Positions 47,363 through 58,323 of a DNA stretch of 64,000 nt are shown here, in pieces. How positions within the stretch are numbered: position 1 is the first letter of the stretch; the number at the start of each line of letters is the position of its first letter. Under the pieces are notes generated by a model, which was given only the letters and a program-made list of their open reading frames with translations, had not been told where the DNA came from and ran no database searches. Origin of the DNA: Vigna angularis. Lineage: Eukaryota; Streptophyta; Magnoliopsida; Fabales; Fabaceae. The translations under genes and the position numbers were made by a program. Location: the NCBI RefSeq assembly GCF_016808095.1, contig NC_068980.1, positions 4,092,001 to 4,156,000 of the forward strand. The letters run 5' to 3'.

Positions 47363-47533
47363 TGTTGCAGGATTTCCCTTCTACAACTTCTGAATCAGCA
47401 GAGTAAGAGAACAATAGTTAGTTGTTACTAACTTTCCCATACTTTCTGACTTCAACATCAAAAGCTTTGGCTAGTTACTTCCTTTGTGTGGCCTAATACG
47501 TCGAACGGGCTCGCTTTGGTCAGTCTAGATTGA

Positions 47534-48753
47534 CGAGGGTTACTTCTTACACCACCCACGTTACCCCAGTACCATCATTTTTTTTATTTTAAAACTATCC
47601 TTCATATTTTAAAATATCTTACACTCCACATTTTTTTTTCAACGATGGTAATATTCGTTGAAGAAAAAGTACTTCAATGGATATATCACATCCAATAACG
47701 GATATACTACATCTGTTCAAGTTTTTTTTTTAGTTTTTCGTTTATTAATTTAATATTTTTTATATTATTAAGTAAACGGATATACCACGTCCGTTAATCA
47801 CATCCATAAAGTTTTTTTATTTTTTTTAATTTATTATATTTTAAATTAATATATAAATATTATTTAATTATTTTTAAAATTTATTATATAATTATATATA
47901 AATTAGTTTTATTTTAATTAATAAAATAATTATTATTAATTTAATTTATATATTATTATTTAATTAGTTATTATAAAACTTTTTATGTTATTAAGTAATC
48001 GGATGTGCCACCATGAATGTAGTCACACGTCAGTAAGTTTTTTTTAGTTTATTAATTTATTATATTTTAAATTAATATATAAATATTATTTAATTTTTTA
48101 AAAAATTAGTTACATAGTTATATATAAATTAGTTTTATTTTATTTAGTAAAATAATTATTATTAATTTAATTTATATATTATTATTGAATTAATTATTAT
48201 AATATTTTTATATTATTATTAGTTAAAGTGGTCATTCGTAGTTTTTTTCTTAGTTTATTAATTTATATATTTTAAATTAATTTATAAATATTATTTAATT
48301 TTATTTTAAATTTATTATATAATTATATATAAATTAATTTTATTTTATTTAATAAAATAATTATTATTAATTCAATTTATATATTATTATTTAATTAATT
48401 ATTATAATATATAAATATTATAAATGAAACGGATAATTTATATATTTTAAATTAATCTATAAATATTATTTAATTAAATTAATAATTATTATTTAATTAA
48501 ATAAAATAAAATTAATTTTCGTAATATATTATAAAAAAATAAAAAATTAAAGTAATTTATAAATTAATTAAAATATAATATTTAAAAAACTAAAAAAAAT
48601 ACTTAAACGGATGTGATCACATCCGTTGAATATAATTAATTAAAAAATTGGGTATGGGATGGTGAAATGGATGTTGACATCCGTTTTATATCAAGGATAA
48701 ATTAGGTATGGAGTGATGCAGGGAGTAGTTGATGGTGGTGAAGGGAGTAACAC
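47534..48753. mobile_element. Non-autonomous Mutator-like element with 10-bp target duplication
   Basis: An exact 10-bp direct repeat, tctagattga, flanks the element at 47524-47533 and 48754-48763. A 9-11-bp duplication is the Mutator signature. The ends are inverted relatives: GTTACTTCTTACACCACC on the left, and GTTACTCCCTTCACCACC as the reverse complement of the right end. Similarity continues inward for about 75 bp to CTATCCTTCATAT / TTATCCTTGATAT. The 1.2-kb interior is almost pure AT with a roughly 200-230-bp unit repeated about three times (near 47820, 48045 and 48250, plus a partial copy near 48435). CGGATGT/ACATCCG motifs lie at the borders. No transposase frame exists. Confidence 0.8.
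47820..48520. repeat. Tandem ~200-230-bp AT-rich repeats inside the element
   Basis: Each copy opens with TTTATTAATTTATTATATTTTAAATTAATATATAAATATT-like sequence and continues through a TTAGTTTTATTTTA-like and AATAATTATTATTAATT-like segment. Copies start near 47820, 48045 and 48250, with a shortened one near 48435. Divergence between copies is modest. Confidence 0.7.
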
Positions 48754-48763
48754 TCTAGATTGA

Positions 48764-50920
48764 TGCGCTTAGCCCATAAAGTGATTAGCCCATACACCTA
48801 TAAAATATCTTAAATTTTTATTAGTTAAACCTTTTTCTTTTTCATCATATCAACTCATTTTGAAGGTAGTCTGTATACATAAGGAAGGCTTCGAACTTCA
48901 AAAACTGTTTAAGAGATTTGAATATCAAACGATATTTATAAATATTTTCTAACACAATATTATAAAAGTATAATGATTAGAGTTAGAGAACAACGAGTAT
49001 GAAAATAATTTAAATAACTAATTTATATTTATGTTGTTGTTTTATAGGTATTTGACCAAACCTTTTAGGTTGATTCAATAGGAATAGATGTTAAAAATAC
49101 TTTTATATAGTTTGCTCACTCTGGTTCTATATTTAATATAACCTTTTTTAATGTATCAATATTAAAATCTCTAATTAAATTTCTCATTTTGCCCTTTTCT
49201 ATCACGTTTGTTATTTAGGATCACGTGTGCAAGTTGACATTAAGGAGCAAACTTAAACTAATTTAAGAATTAAAGAAATTAATTAAAATTATTAATAATA
49301 AAGAATCCAAACAGTATAAATTACATAAATAATATAATTTAGTAATGGTAATTATGTAAAACTTATAAGTCTTAAAGTTTTCTTTAGTAAATATTTGTGG
49401 GTGATTAGATAGATTTAACATATTTTCACTGTAAGCTAAATTACAACAATATATATTAAAAAATAAATTTAAATTTAACTAAATCATATTAAACTTATAA
49501 AATAATATGTCTTTTAATTCTTAAATTTTGATACAAAATTAAAATTTGTTTTTATACGATATTTCATATTAATATATGAGTTATATAAATTATTTAACAC
49601 ATTTCAATTCAAAAATTAATTTAGAAAATGGTTTAACAAGTTTGAAAAATAAAATAAATCAATTTGACTCAAAGAAAATCTTAATTTTGCAGTACACTAA
49701 TATTTAACTCTTAAATAATTAAAGTATGATGTGATAGGGATATGATTTATAATTAGTAGTAAAAGAAGGCTTGCTCACGTACAGAGATGTAAAGTCAAGC
49801 ACACAACACAGGTCTTACCTCACTAACTGAATAATGATATCATTCAGTGATGACTATTCTGAGTAAAACAGCAATGAATCTAGAAGAGGCATGCATATTT
49901 AATCATTTTATTTTCAAGTTATTTTGCCACGTGAAGTAATCATCACAGACATTCTTTTTGAGAAAAATATGCATATTTTAAGAAACAAAAGTTTAAATAT
50001 CCACAATTCAAAGAACTTTAAAGTAGGAGGAATTTGGATAGCTTATCATTGACAACATATGCATGTCGGCGTCTGACAATGGAAGGTTTTTTCCATAAAC
50101 CAGCAACTTCTCCGTCATTACAATGGTGAAATTTCTGCTATACGCCCCACTTATAATGATAGAAAATTTATGTTTTGGAAATTTGAAAGCTTGTTTACCT
50201 ATGACTTAACATGATCCAAAGATAAATAAAAAAACGTGGCAAATAATGGGGCTGCTGAACTAGTTAAAAGTGTTATAGTTATCAATTTGAACATATATAT
50301 TGATATAGAAGTTTATTTCAGTAACGCTTACCGACAGGAATTCTTATAAGTCGTTGTTGATATTTGAATTTGTATTTAGAAGAAGAAAAACAAATCATTA
50401 AACAAAATTTCTTCATGTACGACGGATAATGTTGAAGTAAAGGTATGAAGTTAACGTGCTAAAGCATTTAGTTACGACCATGTCTCGAAAACTAAATGAA
50501 GAATATTGACATTAAGATGCTTGCATTGTAATAATATTTTAGTTTTCATCCTAACTCACCATGACTATAATTTTTTCTTTTCTATTATACTATCTCTTCC
50601 TCCTTTTACAATGCTTACAAAATTTTTGCATTAGCGAAAAAGAATTACAAAACAAAAAATATATATAAGACGAAAGAATGAATCTTTAGTCATTTTTGAA
50701 ATTGAAAGTAAAAATATGCTCGTACTCACAATGCAGTAACACATTTCGTGTTGATTATGAGAAAAAAAATAGAAGAAAAGTGGAGAAATGATTACGAAAA
50801 TGGCAGTGTGATTTACTTTTTGCGATGATAAAGGAAACAGAGTGACTCTTGCATTGAAAAACTGATGTAGTGAGACAAATGAAAAAAATTTGGTAGGAAT
50901 ATAATTTTAACCTTAGCAAA
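48764..50920. other. Intergenic, nothing recognised
   Basis: About 2.1 kb of AT-rich DNA without coding signal, splice-supported exons or clear repeat ends. Confidence 0.5.
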
Positions 50921-50929
50921 TAAATAGAC

Positions 50930-51183
50930 TTCGGTTATTTAAAAAATCAAAACATATAGTTGTGTAAATATTTTCAAAAAGGAAGAACTAATATCTATAG
51001 TTTTGTAAATAATTTTAAAAATGTCACTTGTGACATTTTTCAAAATATTTGCACAACTATAGGCTTCAATTCTTTAAAGAACCAAAGCATATATCAGTAT
51101 AGGTTTTGGTTATTTTAGAAAGACTTCGTGATTATTAAATCGAAGCATATTAAGTGATTTCAAAAATCTTTTTTGCACTAGTG
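50930..51183. mobile_element. CACTA-like transposon end or MITE with large hairpin
   Basis: The block ends in TTTTTTGCACTAGTG (51169-51183), so that on the minus strand it begins CACTAGTGCAAAAAA, as plant CACTA elements do. Inside are inverted variants of ACTTCGGTTATT and GAAGCATATA, typical subterminal repeats. A nearly perfect inverted repeat of about 33-bp arms spans about 50995-51062. Its core arms, AAAAATGTCAC (51017-51027) and GTGACATTTTT (51030-51040), are exact. A matching left end was not found. Confidence 0.45.
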
Positions 51184-51439
51184 TGATAGTGAAGTGATTT
51201 TAGAGTAAAATTTATGTAAATTTATGAAAAATTTGACTTATGTGATACATTAAAAATAATTAATAAAATAAAAAATAAGATTATCAAATTACCCTTAATA
51301 TTGAAATAAATATAAAATTATATTTAAGGGGTTTTTAAGAATAAAAATTTTACAAAAAAAAAAGTATTAATTGAAAAAAATAAAGAATAAAATATATTTG
51401 GTTATACATGTCTAACGCTTCTTACAACACAACACATTT

Positions 51440-51760
51440 TTTAGAACAAACCAAAGCTTTGTAATCGGTTTTGAGCACACGAGAACAGATTTCAACACCC
51501 TGGAATTGGTTCCAAACAAAAGAAAACATTTTTGGAATCGATTCTAATTTTTTCAGATCGGGTTCCCAATTTTTCATAATCAATTCCAAGTTTTCCAGAT
51601 TCATTTGCAAATTGTCCAGATTCGGTTTCAAGTTTTCCAATTCGTTTCAAGTTTTCACATATTCGATCCCAAGTCATCACAAATCATACATTAACCTTTG
51701 CTATGGATTCTTGAAACCGAGCTTCCCAAGTTGAAATCGATTCCCAAGCTTTCTTGTCGA
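51440..51760. repeat. Degenerate repeat with AATCGATTCC / CAAGTTTTCCA motifs
   Basis: Strings such as GTAATCGGTTTT, GGAATCGATTCT, AATCAATTCCAAGTTTTCCA, TTCGGTTTCAAGTTTTCCA and GAAATCGATTCCCAAG recur every few tens of bases. An open frame on the minus strand reads as an Asn/Leu-rich repeat, but only because the DNA repeats. It resembles the TAATCGATTAC repeats common in soybean-group legumes (from memory). Confidence 0.5.
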
Positions 51761-52095
51761 GTTTGACTACACTTTTTAACAATTCTTACCACAAACCATA
51801 AACACACATTTACCACACTTATTTTGAAGTAAGGAATCTCTCTTGTATTCTTTAGGATTCTCACATGTGCATATGAAAATACATTGGTGGTGTGTGTGAA
51901 AATAAAGCAACGTGAAAATCACAATGGACACGCGAAAAAGCAAGAATATTACATAAAAACGATAAAATTATTTGAAAATCTCATTGTTGTAGCAAGATGC
52001 AAAATTCTTATGTATCTTGCAAATCTTCGTTTTCCATCGCCTTCTCGTTTCTGAAAAAGAACACAAAAAATAACAAATTCAAATTATCATTTATG

Positions 52096-53198
52096 TTTGG
52101 ATTAATAACTATTTTGGTCCCTATATTCGTAAGTTTTGTTCAAAGTGGTCCTCAAGTTTTTTCGGTGTTCAAAGTGGACCTTTTTTTTGTAAAATTTGTT
52201 CATTTTCGCTTATGGCATTTAAATCGCTGACTGCGTAATGTCCATCTAAGCCAATGTTGATTAAGCTGTCACTTTTGGATATACGTTGCAAGTTAAGAGG
52301 AAATGACGTGACAATGGTTAGTTAAATTGTTTTTGTAAAATAAAATTAACATTGGTTTCGAAGGGGTTGTGCAATTAGGGTTCAATTTGGGCTCAAGAAA
52401 TTGGTGAAATTGTTGTTCAATTTGGGTTCGTTGTTCGTTCAAATTGCAATTTGAGGAGTGTAGGTCAGGTAAGTGTTCTTAACATGATGTTGTGTTTTCT
52501 GTGCAAGTGCGGGGAGATGAAGGTTCGATGATGCCCAAATCGAACTCGCAATTTGGGGTTTTTGTCATAGTAGTTTCGTGATGCAAAGGGATTATGATTC
52601 TGTGATTTGGATGTTTTTGTAGGTTGCACGGAGGTGTTGATGCTTCGCGGTGAGATTAAGGGTTTAAGTGGTTCAAATTCATAGATCTATGACAGAGTTT
52701 TTCTGTGTCGGCGCGAAGATGGTTGGTTGAGGAAGATGGAGTCTTACAAATTTGGATTTTTTGGGTTTGCAATTGGGGTTTTTGCGATGGTGAAGATCAC
52801 AATTGGATTTTCGCATTTTGCGATTTGGGTCTCTATTTCTGGTTGTTGCTTGTAGGTTGCATCCATGACAGTGCGAAGGTTTCATGATTTGTGTCTCTAG
52901 TTCTGGTTGCTGCTTGTAGTTTGCATCCGTGACAACACGACGTGGTGGAGAATGATGATTAAACAACAATTTTACATAAATAACTTTAACTTACTATTAC
53001 CATATCATTTCACTTAAATTGTCACATATATTCAATATTGACAGCTTATTCAATATTGACTTAGGTAAATATTATGCGAATTTAGACGTGGTCAACGAAA
53101 AGAACTAAAACGAACAAATTTTATAAAAAAGGAAACTACTTTAAACGTCGAAAACTTGAACATCATTTTTAACAAAAATAATGAATATAAAATCCAAA
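52096..53198. mobile_element. Long-TIR non-autonomous element, Mutator-like, gene-like core
   Basis: The left arm (about 52096-52330) and the reverse complement of the right arm (about 52970-53198) are clearly related over about 200 bp. Both contain TTTGGATT at the tip, then GTTCAAG/TCAAG, TTGTAAAATTTGTTC / TATAAAATTTGTTC, CCAATGTTGATTAAGCTGTCA / TCAATATTGAATAAGCTGTCA and AAATGACGTG / AAATGATATG. Long terminal inverted repeats of this kind are typical of Mutator-like elements. The interior (52370-52960) has clearly higher GC than the flanks and contains a tandem duplication. A clean 9-bp target duplication was not found. Confidence 0.6.
52821..52932 (+). repeat. 62-bp tandem duplication
   Basis: A unit opening GATTTGGGTCTCTATTTCTG at about 52821 recurs as GATTTGTGTCTCTAGTTCTG at about 52883, and both continue into GCTTGTAG-TTGCATCC-TGACA. 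Two copies with a few differences lie inside the long-TIR element. Confidence 0.75.
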
Positions 53199-53299
53199 AT
53201 ATGAATTAAGCTTTTATTTTTCAACCGTAGTAGCTTAAGAAAACATTGTCTTAGTTAGTATTTCTATTTAAAACGTATACTAACCGTCTTAAAACTAAC

Positions 53300-55390
53300 A
53301 AATTCTATTTTGTGGAAAAATAATATTTTGACAAAGTTTATATATATAAGTAATTGACAACTTGTTTATAATAATATAATAACAATAAAATTTCAACGTT
53401 AGTTAACTTAATATTATATATAGAGAAAGAAATATTTATTATTATAATAATAAGATTTCCAAGTATTCCGTTGCAAAATAGAGTTGTGAAAATGTTATTA
53501 CTTTTGTTTTATAGATTCATCATCTGCATGTTTTGGCATGAAAGTGAAGGAAGTAAGTTTAAAAATGAACATGAAAATATAAATTTTCTTAATTGTAACC
53601 TGAAAGTTACCTTTGCAAGAGCAGCCGTGCGAGTATAAAATGTGATTCATACAGCGGATGAAACTTTCATTCATCTCCTAAAAGAGAGGAAGAAAGAGAA
53701 ATGGTGACAAATCTGATTTCTGATTTCAATATTTTAATACTAAAATTAAACTATAAAATCATGTTTTTAGTAATTTTAAACCCCTGAGCCCCATAACTTT
53801 TAATAGTTATAACTAAAATTTAAATATATAAATAATAAGCAGCTTAGCCTTTAAAAATGTATAAAAAAAGGCAACGCGCTTTTCCACGACTTTTAAGTAC
53901 ATAAATACAAAGCTTTTACGCGGTGTAAATAAAACAAGGAGTTCAAATTACATATGAGCCCTGCAGAAAATACCTTCATTCCGGTTCATAAATTATATAG
54001 TAATTTGTTTTTCTTTTTAATTTTTGTACTTTTACATTATATTTAAAGTTCAGCATGATTTTAGATTATATTATAATTTTATTTTAAATTGTATATAAAT
54101 TTAACATCATTTTAATTATATTTGAATTATTAGAAAAAAATTATTATTTCTTTTTAAAATTGAGAAAAAAAAAGTTATAATTAAATAAATTAGTGAATTA
54201 ATTCTTTAAACTACAAACTTTTTGTAGATAAAGTGAAATTCAAAGTTTTTAGAGTTACTAGTAAATAAATCGTATTAAATTAACTTACAAAATAACTAAC
54301 CAATAATTAGTTAAGTTAAATCAAATAAATAAGATAACTAATTACAAATAAAATGACTGATAAACTTAATTCATAAAATTCTAAGTTATAAGTAATATTT
54401 TGATTTTTTATGTATATATTTTTTATTACTCAATGTTGTCGAACCTTTTCGAATAATAATTCATACTCATGGGAGTTAGAACTTCTAGGTGGATAAAAAA
54501 CCTCACAATCATATGGGTAATTAATTTTTCATAGGCCAAGGAAAAGTATATCTTTCTTCAGAAGACTTGTTTTTCTTTCCTTTTTTATGTGTACAAACAA
54601 GTGAAATGAACTTCTAAATTCTACCAATCTAAAACAAGAAACTTTCACTTTAAATATATTTTTTCCCATGTTTTTATTATCGAGACTTCATAAATAACTA
54701 GATAACAATCATTGGTCCAATTGTTTTTCTCCTTTTCGTTAGTTGTTCAAAGAAGGAAACGTCCATTATCAACACACTCAAATGGTCCAATGTAGGGTCA
54801 GTCAATGCAAAGGTATTTAAAATTGGAATAATATAGTTGAAAGGAAAATAAAGTATAACTGAAAAATGAAAGGGTCTAACATTAACTACAAACCATCAAA
54901 ATAAAGCAAGAAACTTTATATTACATCAACAGTAAATTACAATAAATTATAACCGAACAAAACAGGGTTACACCCAGAAAAAATTAGCTGCAATAAAGCA
55001 TAGTTTGCTCCAAAAAGTTATTTACAGAAACAATCACTATGCGGAAGCAAGTCAGGTCTGTGCAAAACTCTTCGAGAGAAAAGTTATATTAGCACGAGAT
55101 CACTGATCAATATCCAAGTGATCAATAATGAAAGGATAACGATACTTTAATAAAAAAAAAATTGACAACATTTTATCATTATGATGTTGGTTTAAAATTA
55201 CTTTATATTTAATAATAATAATCATACAAATTAATATAAACCAACCATAGAATGATAGTATTAAAATATTGTCAAATTTTTTTTCAAATTATCATTATCC
55301 TGGTGAAGAAACGATTAATAAGTCATGTAAAAATTTAACTGAACCACGTAATATGGAAATTATAATACTTTTGGTGGAGAGTGTGTAGAA
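53300..55390. other. Intergenic, nothing recognised
   Basis: AT-rich DNA between the long-TIR element and the small candidate gene. The stretch 54900-55390 may be the 3' side of the small gene. No coding signal was found. Confidence 0.5.
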
Positions 55391-55397
55391 CCCAGCG

Positions 55398-55610
55398 TTA
55401 GGATTCAGAAGAGTAGCCACTTGGAATAGGTGGGGTCGTGGAAGCTGAGCTGAGAGGGGCGGCGCCATCACTCTCTTGGCGGCGCTTCTTGTTTTTCCGA
55501 CCAGAACACGACAGCGCCTCCGCGATGCTCTTTACTACCATGATTATGATTCGCCCTCTCTTGGGCTGTACCATGTAAGTGCCCTTTTGTTTCGCGTATG
55601 TTAGATCCAT
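55398..55610 (-). CDS. Small protein of unknown function (70 aa), candidate gene
   Basis: The first ATG (55610) after a canonical TATA box opens a 70-codon frame. It begins MDLTYAKQKGTYMVQPKRG, followed by a hydrophobic/amphipathic stretch (RIIIMVVKSIAEALSCSG). A Lys/Arg cluster (GRKNKKRRQ, residues about 37-45, nuclear-localisation-like) comes next, then a Ser/Pro-rich tail ending SGYSSES. Local GC is much higher than the surrounding AT-rich DNA. The leader of about 100 nt holds a CAACA repeat. I do not recognise the family. The combination of TATA box, leader, GC-rich short frame and good start context makes a real gene likely. A second ATG in frame (MVQPKRG) would give 58 aa. Confidence 0.55.
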   Translation of the reverse strand: MDLTYAKQKGTYMVQPKRGRIIIMVVKSIAEALSCSGRKNKKRRQESDGAAPLSSASTTPPIPSGYSSES

Positions 55611-55675
55611 GAGCAACGAAATTGGGACAAAGATCGAGGCGAGTGGAAGAAACAGAGAATAGAGCAATGGTTGTG

Positions 55676-55704
55676 TTGTGTTGTGTTGTGTTGTGTTGTG
55701 TTGC
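55676..55704 (-). repeat. (CAACA)n run in leader of small gene
   Basis: About five to six copies of CAACA on the minus strand between the TATA box and the start codon. Such pentanucleotide runs are length-variable. Confidence 0.85.
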
Positions 55705-55740
55705 GTTGTTTGTGGTAGGTGAGAAGCGTGATTTGGAGTG

Positions 55741-55750
55741 ATATTTATAG
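55741..55750 (-). promoter_or_regulatory. TATA box of small candidate gene
   Basis: Minus-strand GGCTATAAATATCAC matches the plant TATA consensus. It lies about 130 nt upstream of the ATG, leaving a leader of roughly 100 nt. Confidence 0.65.
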
Positions 55751-55849
55751 CCTAACATAGTACTGTAGCAATCTTGGTTCTCACGCTTCGGCTTTTTTTT
55801 CTTTTTTTCTTTTTTCTTACATTAAGGGTGGTTTGATGAGTTCATCATA

Positions 55850-56761
55850 GGTTAAATTTTGCTTTCGTGGTATATTTCAGGTTTCGTTTCACACTGCCAG
55901 CATTCACACAGCTGTATGAAAGAAACCCACGGTCCAATTTACAATATAACTAGCTGACTAACCTGAGCTTACGCACGGAATGTTATTTTTTATTTGTTAA
56001 TAATAATTTTTATTTTGAATATAAAAGTAATAAAGTGGTGAAAATTATTATATATTGAGATATTATAATTGTATTGTTGTAGTAGTTATTAGGTTTAATT
56101 GTTTTTTTCTTGGGTTTCCTTGTCAAGTTCGTTACCTTTTTTTAAAAAGTTTCAAGTATGTTCAAATTTGGTTTAAAAGTGTTAATTTCGTTTAAAAGTG
56201 AATAAAATTTGTCTCAATCAAATCTCTTCTGTTAAATAAATGAAAATGTCATTGACTTCTTTTTCTCTTCGACTTTTCTGAACACATCAGTTTTTTGTCA
56301 GTGTTTACAGCATAAAATGACTGCTTTTCATTTAAATATATCTTGATATTATTGTTTGATAGTGTAGTTGTTTCCCATTAAGCATTTGTGTTATTGTTAT
56401 TTTTTACTTTTTTTATATTTGTGGTCACACTCAGATCGTGTAATACCCCAGACCATCCAACATCCCAAGCGGGTCTAATTCCCCAAATCGTTAACACCTA
56501 CATGTTTAACATTTCAAATGATGTAACACCCTTAACGATATAACACTTCATACCTAACACCGGCCAAGCTCATACAGACTTCTTTAAACTGAGTATAGAA
56601 GAGAGTTGAATAAAATAACATCGCGTGACATATTTAAATTTTCAAAAGCTATAGTGAAAATGACAAAAAAATCGTGATTCATAATATTTGTCAACAAATG
56701 ACAACAAAACCTCATAAACACACAATTCTAAGATTTTCATAATTTCACCATAAGTTTGTTT

Positions 56762-56811
<50 letters not shown>

Positions 56812-57140
56812 CAATTAAAATTAAGTTTTGTTGTAAACCCCACCCATTTCCCTCACCTCCAACACACCACAATAGAAAGAAAAAAAAAATTATATCTAAC
56901 TTCTGGTTGGAAAAACACTTTGTTACTTTATCAATGTTTTAAAGACAATTTATTTAGTAGGGATAATTTAACAAGTTCTAAAAACACCTTCATCGTTTTA
57001 AGGTGTTTGAGTACTCAATCATCATTTGAGTGTGCAGATGACATGTAATGTAGAATAACATGTGTTTACCATTTTAACATCACAATCAGGCATTCAAGAT
57101 AATGCTTAAACCATAATATTTATCACTTGAATGTTTTGTC
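55850..57140. other. Upstream flank of small gene, no gene seen
   Basis: AT-rich DNA. A mixed-composition patch at 56436-56580 contains TGTAATACCCCAGAC, which resembles the start of a gypsy LTR, but no partner was found. An (AT)n run lies at 56766-56809. Confidence 0.45.
56766..56809. repeat. (AT)n microsatellite
   Basis: About 44 bp of alternating AT. Confidence 0.95.
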
Positions 57141-57147
57141 CAATACT

Positions 57148-57796
57148 TAGTGTTATCAAAACGGGTCAACCGGCCCAACCCACCACGGGTTAGTCCTAGT
57201 GAATCAATCCAATCCGGTTCATTTATTAGCGAGCCAAAAAAATTTGCAGGCCCGTCACGGTTGATGGGTTAAACGGGTTGACTCACTTGCTCACTTAATT
57301 ACAAGCTCTGTTTTTTTAAATAAGAAAAATTACAATTTTTTTGTAATTCAAATTTAAATAGTTTCACTTTAAAATCATGTTAAACTCCAAAGACAATTCA
57401 AAATAAAAAAATTAACACACAACTCATATGTAATCCAAAAACAAACCCAAAAAGCAATAAATAAGTTTATAATATTGATAATTTTTTTGTCATTTATCCA
57501 TTTATAATATTAGAGTTTTGAATGGATAAATTTATAATATTTTGCTCTCTTGAAACATCTTTTTCTTTATTCTCATTTACAATACAATAAAAAAATGTTA
57601 ACGAATAATATTAAAATACAAAATAATAAATAATTAAATAAAACTAGTTGGTTCAATCTGGGTGAACCGAGTTCTAAATGAACCGAGTTGAAAATTGGTC
57701 CATATAAAAAAAATTCATTTTTTTCAAACCCAACCTAGCTCAAACTCATGGTAAGTCGAATTGGCTCGTGAATTATAATCTATTTTGACATCACTA
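57148..57796. mobile_element. hAT-like MITE
   Basis: The left end is TAGTGTTATCAAAACGGG. The reverse complement of the right end is TAGTGATGTCAAAATAG. They agree at 13 of 17 positions, in a form (TAGTG-TGTCAAAA) common for hAT-type short elements in plants. The interior of about 650 bp begins with a GC-richer block of GGGTCAACCGGCCCAACCC type and has no frame. An 8-bp target duplication could not be confirmed. Confidence 0.5.
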
Positions 57797-58233
57797 ACTT
57801 GAATTATATGCTTTTAGAAGAGAGAGAAACACATCAACTTCTTTCTTACTTAAATTATTAGTGATCATTTAAATTATACACAATGACAATTGAAGTCAAA
57901 TAATTTATTTAAACGATTTAAGACATTTAATGAAATGCTTATACAAACTTGAGTCTTACTTGAACAATTATATGTCACATTGAGAAATCACTTAAACACA
58001 CAACTGTCAAATTTGTACAAATGATTTCTCAAAGTTCTTCAATTTGTACATAATATCTTCTACTCTTATATTTATCTATGAGTTTACTCTTAAGCTTTCA
58101 ATAAGAAATATATCACAAACATTCTTTTAAAATTTGAAGATATAAAATGAATTTTAAGAGATGGATATTTAAATTTTATTAAAAAACTTCATCTTTTATT
58201 AATTTTAAAATCTATTATTAAAAAAATGTGAAT

Positions 58234-58236
<3 letters not shown>

Positions 58237-58316
<80 letters not shown>
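58237..58316. repeat. Long (AT)n microsatellite
   Basis: About 80 bp of uninterrupted AT, the longest such run in the window. Confidence 0.95.

Positions 58317-58323
<7 letters not shown>

Noticed and set aside
51422..51734. Asn/Leu-repeat proteins on both strands
   Set aside because: They arise from a degenerate DNA repeat, with no start context or conserved motif.
56436..56580. Start of a gypsy LTR (TGTAATACCCCAGAC)
   Set aside because: Only a short resemblance, with no paired end, primer site or target duplication.
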